DNA of 64,000 nt from Ornithobacterium rhinotracheale. GTDB taxonomy: Bacteria > Bacteroidota > Bacteroidia > Flavobacteriales > Weeksellaceae. Position 1 is the first letter of the stretch. The number at the start of each line of letters is the position of its first letter. This document shows positions 56,296-64,000 of this stretch, piece after piece. A program made the position numbers and the translations under genes. The stretch spans positions 248,001 through 312,000 of the forward strand of contig NZ_CP094846.1 of NCBI RefSeq assembly GCF_022832975.1. Reading direction: 5' to 3'. Under the pieces are notes generated by a model. That model made no database searches and was not told the origin of the DNA. It worked only from the letters and a program-made list of their open reading frames with translations.

Positions 56296-56896
56296 AAACA
56301 TATTTTTTATAATTTTTTCGCTACTTTGCATCACACTTGCTGCTCAGTCGAGCGAGAAAAAATCACCGCTTTTAAATATTACATTAAATCCCATGGGTGG
56401 CTACTCTCATTTTGTAGGTAATAATGCCTTTGCCGATTCCTACAAAGGTGGGCTCTCTTGGGGCGCAGAAATGTCTTTTTCCTTTTCCTTTTTTAAACAA
56501 CTATCTTTCGGTGTGGGCTATCATAAAAATTATTATCATTCTAAAAGCTCTGATTATTTTGGTACATTTGATTCTGCCAAATACCACATTTCTGGCTTCT
56601 TTTTAAAGTACAGAATTCCCATTAACGATGAGTTTTCTTTTGCGCCACAAATAGGGTTCTATTCCTTCGATGGTTTCAACGATTTTGATAACTACAAAGA
56701 ACAAGAAATTTCGGGTTCCAATGTCATTATTTCGCCAGAGCTAGAGTATCGACTCTCGCCTAGGTTGGGGCTTTTTGCAAGAGGAAGTTATCAGTTTCTT
56801 TCGTCAGAAATTCAAACAGATAGCAAAGTGAGAAATCACTATAAAAACGCTAATGAAATTTCTACAAATATTGGTTTGCGCGTTTATATTAATTAA
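56285..56896 (+). CDS. Small outer-membrane beta-barrel protein
   Basis: The ATG at 56285 gives 203 residues with a signal peptide (MKIKNIFFIIFSLLCITLAAQ) and about eight alternating amphipathic strands ending GLRVYIN, an OmpW/OmpX-like porin-type barrel. A TTG start 7 codons earlier is possible but would spoil the signal peptide. It is the last gene of the locus; its end overlaps the convergent yeiH-like gene by 8 bases. Function unknown. Confidence 0.75.
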   Translation: MKIKNIFFIIFSLLCITLAAQSSEKKSPLLNITLNPMGGYSHFVGNNAFADSYKGGLSWGAEMSFSFSFFKQLSFGVGYHKNYYHSKSSDYFGTFDSAKYHISGFFLKYRIPINDEFSFAPQIGFYSFDGFNDFDNYKEQEISGSNVIISPELEYRLSPRLGLFARGSYQFLSSEIQTDSKVRNHYKNANEISTNIGLRVYIN

Positions 56897-57809
56897 GATA
56901 TTCAATCATAGCTAAAGCAAAAATCGAGATAAAAATCCAGATGCTCACCGCTAGAATTAGCGGTTTGTGTCCTGCTTGTTTCAATCGTTGAATAGTCAGT
57001 GTAGAGCCAATTAAAAAAAGGCAGAAAATCAATAATTTTTTAGAAGAAAAAGTAATCGCATGGATTAAATTTTCTGGAATTTCAAGATAGGAATTCAGGA
57101 AAATTGCCAGCACAAAAAACACAATAAACCAAGGGATTTGCACCTTGCCTTTGCCCGTGTCTGATTTAAAAATATAGCCCGCCAACACCGAAACTGGGAT
57201 AATCCAAAGGCTTCGTGCCAATTTCACCGTGGTGGCTACTTTCAGCGCTTCGTTTCCGTAGCTCATCGCGGCCCCCACCACCGAACTCGTATCGTGAATG
57301 GCAATGGCACACCACATGCCGAACTGGTCTTGCGTCATGTGCAGAAAGTGCCCAATCGGCGGAAAAATAAACAAGGCCAGTGCATTGAGCATAAAAACAA
57401 CCCCTAGAGCTATGGAAATTTCATGAGATTTGGGTTTAATGACAGAAGAAACCGCAGCAATAGCACTCCCGCCACAAATCGCCGTTCCCGACGAAATCAA
57501 AAAACTTAATTTTTTATCGATTTTTAATCTTTTGCCCAAATAAAAACCCATGATTAAAATCAAAGTAATGCTGATGGCGGTAAAGCCCAATCCCTCTAGC
57601 CCCGCTTGTTCGAGCTCGGTAGTGTGAATCGAAAAACCAAGTCCCACAATGGCGATTTTTAAAATGTATTTGATGCCTAATTGCGTAAACTTCTCAAACG
57701 GATTGGCAAAAAACAAAGCAAAAATAAATCCTGCCAAAAGTGCGAGCGGACTGCTTAAAAAACTAAGGCTTAATATGGCTAAAACGATGAATAAAACTTT
57801 CTGCGTCAT
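56889..57809 (-). CDS. YeiH-family (UPF0324) inner-membrane transporter, putative sulfate exporter
   Basis: The 306-residue protein has about ten spans and the family's conserved segments: GTAICGGSAIAAVSSVIKPK in the middle, HDTSSVVGAAMSYG with its charged residues, and KLARSLWIIPV. The family is annotated as putative sulfate exporters, but evidence for the substrate is thin. A LysR gene lies 71 bases upstream on the same strand, echoing the YeiE-YeiH arrangement in enterobacteria, so regulation by that protein is likely. Confidence 0.88.
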   Translation of the reverse strand: MTQKVLFIVLAILSLSFLSSPLALLAGFIFALFFANPFEKFTQLGIKYILKIAIVGLGFSIHTTELEQAGLEGLGFTAISITLILIMGFYLGKRLKIDKKLSFLISSGTAICGGSAIAAVSSVIKPKSHEISIALGVVFMLNALALFIFPPIGHFLHMTQDQFGMWCAIAIHDTSSVVGAAMSYGNEALKVATTVKLARSLWIIPVSVLAGYIFKSDTGKGKVQIPWFIVFFVLAIFLNSYLEIPENLIHAITFSSKKLLIFCLFLIGSTLTIQRLKQAGHKPLILAVSIWIFISIFALAMIEYLN

Positions 57810-57880
57810 GATTTTAATTAAATATCTGGCGCAAATTTCGGTCGTTTAGCCTTCACTTTTTTATGAATAAAAGTGATAGC

Positions 57881-58765
57881 CTATGCATTTTTATAATACG
57901 CTTGATTGATTTTTTGCATTAAAGTATTTAGGTATTGGGAGTTAAATCCTTGTCGTAGAATGAAATGAAACATTCGGTTGATCGAAAAATCTTGAATTTC
58001 AATGATTTTTAATTCCTGATTTAAAACTTCTTCTCGCACTGCATGAATGGAGAGAAATGCGAAATAATCGCTGTTTTTTAGAATAGTTTTGATTCCCTCG
58101 GTAGAGTCGTAAATGGCAACAGTATTTAGGTTTTTGATGCCTTTTTTAGTCAATGCAGTTTCGATTACTTTTTGTGTGCCCGAGCCATATTCTCGAGAAA
58201 TAAAAGGAAGTTTCTGCAATTGTTCAAGTCCGATTTCTTCCTTGATTTTCAGCGTTTTTCTGCATACCAAAACGATTTCATCTTCCACAAACGGAATGTA
58301 TTGCAACTGCGTGTTTTTGCCTATGTTTTCTACCAAAGCAAAATCCATTTTGTGGGCTAGTACTTGTGCTTCGATTTGGCTACTGTTTCCAGAGCAAAAA
58401 TTGATTTTTTGTATGTTTTTAAACTTTATTAAGTCTTGAAACACAAAGGGAATGATGTAATTGGCAAGCGTGGTACTCGCCCCGAATTTTAATTCTGTAA
58501 TTTTAGTTTTTTGGTTTGAAAATTCATCGTTTATCTTTAGCTCAATTTCTTCAATTTCAAAAACATATTTTAATAGTTTTTCCGCCTTGGGAGTAAGTTT
58601 GATTTTATTGCCCTCACGTAAAAAGAGAGGCGTGCCGAGTGTGGATTCCAGATTTTTGATGTTTTTGGAAACCGCAGATTGGGATAAATGAAGAGCGTGG
58701 GCAGCGGCACTAAAACTTTTTTTTAGTGCTACTTCCTTAAAAATTATATATTTGTGGTGAATCAA
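57881..58765 (-). CDS. LysR-family transcriptional regulator
   Basis: The 294-residue protein has an N-terminal winged helix-turn-helix (about residues 5-62: FKEVALKKSFSAAAHALHLSQSAVSKNIKNLE, shown by its core SAAAHALHLSQSAVSK) and a C-terminal two-lobe effector domain (LKFGASTTLANYIIP; LPFISREYGSGTQ). SREYGSGT is typical of the CysB/YeiE-CbbR-like effector pocket. The only in-frame start before the helix-turn-helix is a TTG at 58765; no ATG is in frame nearby. It likely controls the adjacent yeiH-like gene. Confidence 0.88.
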   Translation of the reverse strand: MIHHKYIIFKEVALKKSFSAAAHALHLSQSAVSKNIKNLESTLGTPLFLREGNKIKLTPKAEKLLKYVFEIEEIELKINDEFSNQKTKITELKFGASTTLANYIIPFVFQDLIKFKNIQKINFCSGNSSQIEAQVLAHKMDFALVENIGKNTQLQYIPFVEDEIVLVCRKTLKIKEEIGLEQLQKLPFISREYGSGTQKVIETALTKKGIKNLNTVAIYDSTEGIKTILKNSDYFAFLSIHAVREEVLNQELKIIEIQDFSINRMFHFILRQGFNSQYLNTLMQKINQAYYKNA

Positions 58766-58811
58766 GGTTAAGGATTTTAGCCATAAAATTAAAGAATATT
58801 TTTAATTAAAA

Positions 58812-59432
58812 ATGACAAAACAAGAAAAAGTTGACTTCGTTGTCAGCACTTTAGAAGAATTATATCCCAATCCACCGATTGCACTAGACCATAGCGACCC
58901 ATACACGCTTTTGGTGGCGGTGGCGCTTTCAGCACAAACGACCGATAAAAAGGTAAATGAAGTAACGCCGAATCTTTTTGCGGTGGCAGATACGCCAAGC
59001 AAAATGGCTAAACTTTCGCCCGAACACATCAAGGAATTGATTACGGGCATTGGGCTTACAAATACTAAATCTAAGAATTTACAGCTTATGGCACAGCAGT
59101 TGTTGGAGCGTCATCAAGGTGTGGTGCCTGATAATTTTGAGGATTTGGAGGCTTTAGCAGGGGTAGGGCATAAGACTGCCTCGGTGGTGATGTCTCAGGC
59201 TTTTGGAGTGCCAGCATTTCCTGTGGACACGCATATCCACCGATTGATGTACCGTTGGGGCTTGAGCAATGGCAAAAGCGTGGAGCAAACGGAAAAAGAT
59301 GCTAAAAGGCTTTTTCCTAAAGAATTATGGAACAAGTTGCATTTGCAAATTATTTATTATGGTCGGGAGTATTCGCCTGCGCGTGGTTTGAGATTGGAGA
59401 AAGATGTGATTACTCGCACGATTGGTAGGTAA
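58812..59432 (+). CDS. nth: Endonuclease III-like DNA glycosylase without iron-sulfur cluster
   Basis: The enzyme removes oxidised pyrimidines and nicks abasic sites. The 206-residue protein has the helix-hairpin-helix LAGVGHKTASVV with the catalytic lysine K121 and the essential aspartate D139 in FPVDTHIHRL. The C-terminus reads YYGREYSPARGLRLEKDVITR and contains none of the four cysteines of the usual Cx6Cx2Cx5C cluster; the first is replaced by Ser. So a cluster-free variant is evident, not a truncation, because the helix before it is complete. TATATTTG at 58747-58754, inside the lysR start, may be its -7 element. Confidence 0.93.
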   Translation: MTKQEKVDFVVSTLEELYPNPPIALDHSDPYTLLVAVALSAQTTDKKVNEVTPNLFAVADTPSKMAKLSPEHIKELITGIGLTNTKSKNLQLMAQQLLERHQGVVPDNFEDLEALAGVGHKTASVVMSQAFGVPAFPVDTHIHRLMYRWGLSNGKSVEQTEKDAKRLFPKELWNKLHLQIIYYGREYSPARGLRLEKDVITRTIGR

Positions 59433-59457
59433 AGTTTTTTAGACGAAATCAAAAAAT

Positions 59458-59484
59458 AAGGAGAGCAATTAGCTCTCCTTGGTT
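59458..59484. terminator. Bidirectional terminator between nth and the M60 gene
   Basis: AAGGAGAGC and GCTCTCCTT form a perfect 9-base stem around a 5-base loop. A TTTT run follows on the plus strand, and on the minus strand a run of six T after one A. Confidence 0.88.
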
Positions 59485-59506
59485 TTAAGTATGAAATTGT
59501 TAATAT

Positions 59507-62266
59507 TTAGAATGTAACTTGAACTTCTTGGTCATCTGGCGCAATGGCAAAAACTTTCATTGTGCTTGGGGCAAAGTTTTCTTTCATTGTGAAAGCATCA
59601 AAGTTTGAAGCGAAAACTAATTCGTTTCCTTTTCTAACTTCATAGGCTACTGCGTTTTTCCAGCCCACTAGGGTAACTCTTTTACCTTGGTGTGTAGCTC
59701 TTCCTTTTACAATCGGAGCGTTGTGCTTATACAATTGCCAGTTGGCATCTGAGATGTATCTGATTGCTCGTGGTGGCTTGGTAGTAAATGCTTTGTTTTT
59801 TGCTTTGGTATTATCAACCATTTGTTTTGTTACACTTACTTGTGCATTACCATAATCGCCAACTTCACCTTCGAATGGATTGTAGTAACCCCAACTTTCA
59901 TAGAAATCGCTGAAGTCCATTTTTGAAACTTCGCTTACGATATTCGTGAAATGCAGCGATATCGGTCCATTTCCTCCAGCTGGAATTTCATCAGTTCTAC
60001 CTCTTTCGTATACATCTTTGTAGAAGTCTGTTTGTCCTTTAACATTTTCAAGGTACAATTTAATTTGCCAGAATGGTACTAGCTTACAGAATACATCTCC
60101 ATCTTCAAAGTGACCTTTCTTTTTAACAAAGTATTCGTGATAAGCTTTTTCGTATCTATTATTAAAGCCTTCACCTATTTCTTCTGATTGTATACGAGAT
60201 TTATTGCCCCATCCAGTTTGAATATACAATGATGGAATATTTACTGTACACTCTGTCATTCCAATCCATTTTACAAGGGGTCTCACTTGGTGGGTGTGTC
60301 CTAGCTCGTGCGCAGGCCCCCAAGGGGTAGTTTTCAATCCATCTGGTTTTAGGAATGAGCCTACTGTTCCTGAGTTGTAGGCAGTTCTATTAGAGGTAGA
60401 ATACATATAAGAATGGTACATTACATGGAATAGTGCTCTGTTATGAGGAACTCTATTGTATTTTTTCATACCCATCATTTCTTGCTCATCATCTACTAAT
60501 TTATCAAATTGAGTGATTACGCTAACACCTCCACTTGCTGATCCACAGAATTGTCTATACTGATTTGTTTCAAATATCAAGTGTGCTTTTTCGCCCACTA
60601 CATCAAAGTATTTATATTTTGCTGCGGCAAGGATTCTATCCCAATCGCTTTCATTATGCTTTGTTCTATCAAAATATCCATTTACTTTCCCTGAAGCAAA
60701 GTGGATTTTGATAGGTTGTAGGTCTTTGTAATTTTGAGTATTATACATCACGTATATAAGACCTTTCATAGGAGCTGTGATAATGTTTTTACCTTGAGAG
60801 AGTGACACATTTTTGCTGTCGTTATAGCCATCTCCTCCAGGTTTATCAAGGTTCACAAATCTTAAACCTATTTGCTGACCATGAGTATCTCCTACAAATA
60901 CGACTAATTTTTCTCCTTCATCTACATAAATTCCTGTTACGCCATCTAATTGGCTATAAGTACTACTTCTATCTCTGCTAGACATGATATTGGCATCTCC
61001 CCAAGCCTTGTAGTCTTGAATTCGAAACTCTCTTGGGTAGGTACCTTTTTTCATATAATAGGCCATATTTCGGTAGAAGTTATTTGGAATTTTAGCGATG
61101 TCCTCCTCTGTTATTTCTGGGCGCACATTGGTAAATAGATTATCTGTAAAGATTTTAGTAGCGTCAAATCCTTCCTTAGCATAAGCGTAAAATTCCATCT
61201 CAGCACATGAGGCAAATCCATTGCGATCTCCATAACCAGATAACACTTTAACTTTCACAGATTCTGGATTTTTCACCGGAGTTGGGAAAATAAACTTGAT
61301 TGGAGTGTTGCTCTGCTTCAGCTCTTGGGTAATCACTTTTGTATATTGTCCACCTTGTGATTTTACATAGATTTCTATTTTCTTAAAAATTCCATTTGGA
61401 CCACGTTGTCTTGGGTAATAAATCATATAATCCAGCTGTTCCACTGGCTGAGCAAGATTATATTCCAAATCGATTGGGAAATAATTAGCTCCTCTATTAC
61501 TCCAATTCGAGTGATAGAGGGTGTTGTAGTCTCCATCAAAACTATTCTCAATACCTGAACCTGGCTGAGCTGAGCTTGCTGTACCAGATGCTACCGTAAG
61601 TTTCACATCTTCTTTCAGTGTATTTTCGCCTAAGGATTGATAGCCTGCTTGTCCTCTTTGAGTTACACTAATGGGCTTCACAGTACCTTGTCCTTTTTCC
61701 TTTCCAGTAACTTGGAGTTGCACCTCTCTACCTTTATCAGTAGTATTCCAATCAACGGCATATACAAATTTCTTTTTGCCTGCCTCTACTTCGGTTTCAG
61801 ATTCTTTTCGTAACCAATTGGCTTCTTCTGGAATCACGATATCATAAGGCACATTAGAAGTTACTTCGAACTCAACTTTCCCACCCTCTTCAGGTAAAGA
61901 AAAAGCGGCACTCGAAATGAGCATTGAAACACCTGTACCTAATTGCTGAACGGTTAAATTACGAATTAGATTGCCCGCTTTTACTTTAAGGACAACCGAG
62001 CGCTCGTTATTCTCCGTATTCTCAGGAACAGTAACTTCAATCGTGTTAGTTCCCTTCTTAAATGTCGCCCAAGAGCTAGTTGGTAATGTAAAATGCCAAC
62101 TACCCACATTGGTTTTCACCTCTACTGTTTTTGTTCCACCTTCAGCTGAAAAGCTTAGATTCTCTGTAAGGAGCTCTAAGCTAGGGGCTTCTTCATTGTC
62201 TTTACACGAAATAATACCGATAATCCCTATCAGTATCAAAAAGATGAATTGTAATATTCTTTTCAT
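59507..62266 (-). CDS. M60-family (enhancin-like) mucin-type glycoprotease lipoprotein
   Basis: The 919-residue lipoprotein has a lipobox ending at Cys21 and two BACON-like beta domains at about residues 30-105 and 115-205 (SAEGGTKTVEVKTNVGSW; PEEGGKVEFEVTSNVPYD). A CBM32/F5-8-type region follows at about 220-365 (SSAQPGSGIENSFDGDYNTLYHS; FASCAEMEFYAY), then a Peptidase_M60 domain. The zinc motif is HELGH at residues 653-657 in GPAHELGHTHQ, with a downstream Glu-rich EEIGEG stretch. The same domain order occurs in BT4244 of Bacteroides thetaiotaomicron, which cuts mucin-type O-glycoproteins. So a surface mucinase is the likely role. Confidence 0.92.
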   Translation of the reverse strand: MKRILQFIFLILIGIIGIISCKDNEEAPSLELLTENLSFSAEGGTKTVEVKTNVGSWHFTLPTSSWATFKKGTNTIEVTVPENTENNERSVVLKVKAGNLIRNLTVQQLGTGVSMLISSAAFSLPEEGGKVEFEVTSNVPYDIVIPEEANWLRKESETEVEAGKKKFVYAVDWNTTDKGREVQLQVTGKEKGQGTVKPISVTQRGQAGYQSLGENTLKEDVKLTVASGTASSAQPGSGIENSFDGDYNTLYHSNWSNRGANYFPIDLEYNLAQPVEQLDYMIYYPRQRGPNGIFKKIEIYVKSQGGQYTKVITQELKQSNTPIKFIFPTPVKNPESVKVKVLSGYGDRNGFASCAEMEFYAYAKEGFDATKIFTDNLFTNVRPEITEEDIAKIPNNFYRNMAYYMKKGTYPREFRIQDYKAWGDANIMSSRDRSSTYSQLDGVTGIYVDEGEKLVVFVGDTHGQQIGLRFVNLDKPGGDGYNDSKNVSLSQGKNIITAPMKGLIYVMYNTQNYKDLQPIKIHFASGKVNGYFDRTKHNESDWDRILAAAKYKYFDVVGEKAHLIFETNQYRQFCGSASGGVSVITQFDKLVDDEQEMMGMKKYNRVPHNRALFHVMYHSYMYSTSNRTAYNSGTVGSFLKPDGLKTTPWGPAHELGHTHQVRPLVKWIGMTECTVNIPSLYIQTGWGNKSRIQSEEIGEGFNNRYEKAYHEYFVKKKGHFEDGDVFCKLVPFWQIKLYLENVKGQTDFYKDVYERGRTDEIPAGGNGPISLHFTNIVSEVSKMDFSDFYESWGYYNPFEGEVGDYGNAQVSVTKQMVDNTKAKNKAFTTKPPRAIRYISDANWQLYKHNAPIVKGRATHQGKRVTLVGWKNAVAYEVRKGNELVFASNFDAFTMKENFAPSTMKVFAIAPDDQEVQVTF

Positions 62267-62585
62267 AACTGAAACTTTTAGATATGTTATTGACTATATT
62301 TAGATTTTAAATTGATTTAACGAATATTTTAAATATCGGTTGCTAATTTAATGTTTATTAGCCATATTGAAAAGAGAGAAAGAAAAAATTTTGTTAAAAT
62401 ATGAATAAAGTCATTATTTTTTAATGTGTAGTTTTTACCCTTACATGGTTTGATTTTCAGAGATATGTGTTTTTTTTGGTGTTAATATTTTTCTTTTAAT
62501 TTAATGTTAAAGAGTATTTTCTAGAATAAAAAAAGAGGTTTGAAAATTTTCAAACCTCTTTTGCTCTAGTTTTAGCTGTATTTCC
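62267..62585. other. Intergenic region between the M60 and PepD genes
   Basis: These 319 bases hold no gene that I can support. The left part is the AT-rich upstream region of the M60 gene, without a clear TAnnTTTG element on the minus strand. The right end carries the PepD terminator. Confidence 0.7.
62527..62562 (-). terminator. Rho-independent terminator of the PepD-like gene
   Basis: A perfect palindrome of GAGGTTTGAAAA with its complement (62535-62558) lies 24 bases after the stop. On the minus strand it is followed by a run of T. Confidence 0.9.
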
Positions 62586-64000
62586 CTATTTCTTTGGCGC
62601 ATCTTTCAATATTGCGAGTAGGAATGTCCAGAATTTTTGAACACTCTCGATATTTGCTTTTTCTTCTGGTGAGTGTGCACCTAAAATCGTAGGTCCAAAA
62701 CTTACCATGTCTAGCCCTGGAATGTGCTCTGCGATGATTCCGCATTCGAGACCAGCATGACAAGCGGCTACATTTGGCTCTTCGTTAAATAGTTTTTTGT
62801 ACTGTTCTACCAGTTCAGCTAAGATTTCTGATTTTGGGTTAGGAGCCCATCCTGGATAGTCTCCATCAAGTAAAACTTTTAATCCTGCTTTTGAAAGAGC
62901 AGCTGTTAGTTGTCTCACAACGGCTTCTTTGCTTTCTTCTACGCTACTTCTAGTAAGGCAGTAAACGCTGGCTTTTCCGTTGTTGATGATTACGCGTGCC
63001 ACATTGTTTGAGGCTTCTACCAATCCTTCAACATCTTCGCTCATTTTGAATACGCCATTGTGCAATTCATTAAGCATTTTAATGAATTTTTTGGAATCCT
63101 CTACTGTCATAGAATCTCTAGGCTCTTTGTCGTCGGCTTCAATAAGCACAGTTAAATTTGGGTCGATGTGGCTAAGTTTTTCTTTAATTTTCCATGCCTT
63201 ATCTTCTACTTCTCTTTCTGCTTTGGAAACATCAAGCATTACTAGAGTAGCCGTAGCCTCTCTCGGGATAGCGTTTCTCAAACCGCCACCATCGATAGCA
63301 TGGATTTTGTAATCATCAGAGATTGCGGCGATTAATTTAGCTAAAATCTTATTGGCGTTACCTAGCCCTTTGTGAATCTCCATTCCGCTGTGTCCACCGT
63401 TTAATCCTTTTACAGTGATTTTAAGGGACATTTCTTCTGAAACAGTAGGGGTTAGATCATAAGTACCTTCGCCCGAAACATCTACGCCACCAGCACATCC
63501 GATTCCGATTTCGTTGTCTTCCTCGGTGTCGAGGTTTAGCAAAATTTTGCCTTCAAAATTGCTTCCGTCTAATTTTTTTGCCCCCGTCATTCCAGTTTCT
63601 TCATCGATTGTAAAAAGGGCTTCGATTGCAGGGTGTGCAATGTCTTTTGAGTCTAAAATCGCCATAATTGCTGCAACGCCCAATCCGTTATCTGCCCCAA
63701 GCGTAGTTCCTTTGGCTGTCACCCAGCCGTCTTTGATTTCCATTTCGATGCCTTGCGTGTTAAAATCAAAAACAGTATCGTTGTTTTTCTGGTGCACCAT
63801 GTCTAAGTGCGATTGCAAAATCAAAGTTTTGCGGTCTTCCATTCCTGGGGTGGCAGGTTTTTTAATCACCACATTCCCAATGGCGTCTTCTTTGGTTTCT
63901 AAGCCTAATTTCTGACCGAAGTCTTTCATAAATTGGCGCACTTTTTCTTCTTTTTTAGAAGGACGAGGCACCGCGTTTAGGTCTGCAAAAAAGTTCCAAA
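62586..64000 (-). CDS. pepD: M20C aminoacyl-histidine dipeptidase (PepD-like), 5' end cut by window edge
   Basis: This is a zinc-dependent cytosolic dipeptidase (Xaa-His type, broad substrate range). Motifs: LILQSHLDMVHQK (metal His and Asp), GTTLGADNGLGVAA (bridging Asp), FTIDEETGMTGA (catalytic Glu-Glu), LNLDTEE, GGHSGMEIHKG, and the C-terminal HAGLECG and GAHSPEEK. An in-frame GTG at 63971 could be read as a start. But translation continues to the window edge as WNFFADLNAVPRPSKKEEK, matching the WNYF..IPRPSKKE opening of PepD. So the true start lies about ten codons beyond the edge and the gene is partial here. Confidence 0.93.
   Translation of the reverse strand, partial: WNFFADLNAVPRPSKKEEKVRQFMKDFGQKLGLETKEDAIGNVVIKKPATPGMEDRKTLILQSHLDMVHQKNNDTVFDFNTQGIEMEIKDGWVTAKGTTLGADNGLGVAAIMAILDSKDIAHPAIEALFTIDEETGMTGAKKLDGSNFEGKILLNLDTEEDNEIGIGCAGGVDVSGEGTYDLTPTVSEEMSLKITVKGLNGGHSGMEIHKGLGNANKILAKLIAAISDDYKIHAIDGGGLRNAIPREATATLVMLDVSKAEREVEDKAWKIKEKLSHIDPNLTVLIEADDKEPRDSMTVEDSKKFIKMLNELHNGVFKMSEDVEGLVEASNNVARVIINNGKASVYCLTRSSVEESKEAVVRQLTAALSKAGLKVLLDGDYPGWAPNPKSEILAELVEQYKKLFNEEPNVAACHAGLECGIIAEHIPGLDMVSFGPTILGAHSPEEKANIESVQKFWTFLLAILKDAPKK

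Noticed and set aside
63969-63971. GTG as start of the PepD-like gene
   Set aside because: Translation upstream to the window edge keeps the conserved PepD opening, so the GTG codes an internal Val.

Overview
The window looks like chromosomal DNA from a member of the Bacteroidota, most likely order Flavobacteriales and family Weeksellaceae-like. The evidence is AT-rich DNA, paired SusC/SusD genes, lipoproteins with a bare LxxC-type lipobox, short 5' leaders without clear Shine-Dalgarno sites, and several promoters of the Bacteroidota form TTTG-N18-20-TAnnTTTG. A BACON/CBM32-like/M60 mucinase-type lipoprotein suggests a host-mucosa-associated species. Ornithobacterium would fit, but that name is an inference.

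Region 1 (1-16858, minus strand) is one tightly packed surface-polysaccharide operon, with gaps or overlaps of a few bases throughout. It runs from an initiating phosphoglycosyl transferase (PglC-like) through acetyltransferase (PglD-like), aminotransferase (PglE-like) and membrane 4,6-dehydratase (PglF/CapD-like), which together suggest a bacillosamine-type first sugar. Next come the export lipoprotein Wza, the tyrosine autokinase Wzc, a UDP-HexNAc 4-epimerase and a 6-dehydrogenase (TviC/TviB-like), an ABC flippase, a CMP-acidic-sugar synthetase, a possible transferase of unknown family, a GT2 enzyme, WecB, another glycosyltransferase, and the start of an EpsG/Wzy-like polymerase that runs off the left edge.

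Region 2 (17092-34959, plus strand) is housekeeping: hflX-folK; an abundant OmpA-type porin with its own promoter and terminator; an ABC exporter; parC; a rhomboid protease; the complete rod-shape operon mreB-mreC-mreD-pbp2-rodA; and an operon of polyprenyl synthase, GSCFA protein, TatD DNase and SanA-like protein.

Region 3 (34962-39143, minus strand) is a four-gene tripartite exporter: ATPase, lipoprotein adaptor, FtsX-type permease and TolC-like channel. Region 4 (39330-44033) is a SusC/SusD pair with no linked enzyme. Region 5 (44157-49538) holds typA, an M1 metallopeptidase, coaX and the iron-sulfur repair gene ric/scdA.

Region 6 (49721-56896, plus strand) is a second nutrient-uptake locus: a SusC broken by two separate 1-base deletions, an intact SusD, a secreted beta-helix protein, a small lipoprotein and a small outer-membrane barrel. 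Region 7 (56889-64000) has a YeiH-type transporter with a LysR regulator, an endonuclease III lacking its iron-sulfur ligands, the M60 lipoprotein, and a PepD-type dipeptidase whose 5' end is cut by the right edge. I saw no tRNA, rRNA, CRISPR array, insertion sequence or prophage.
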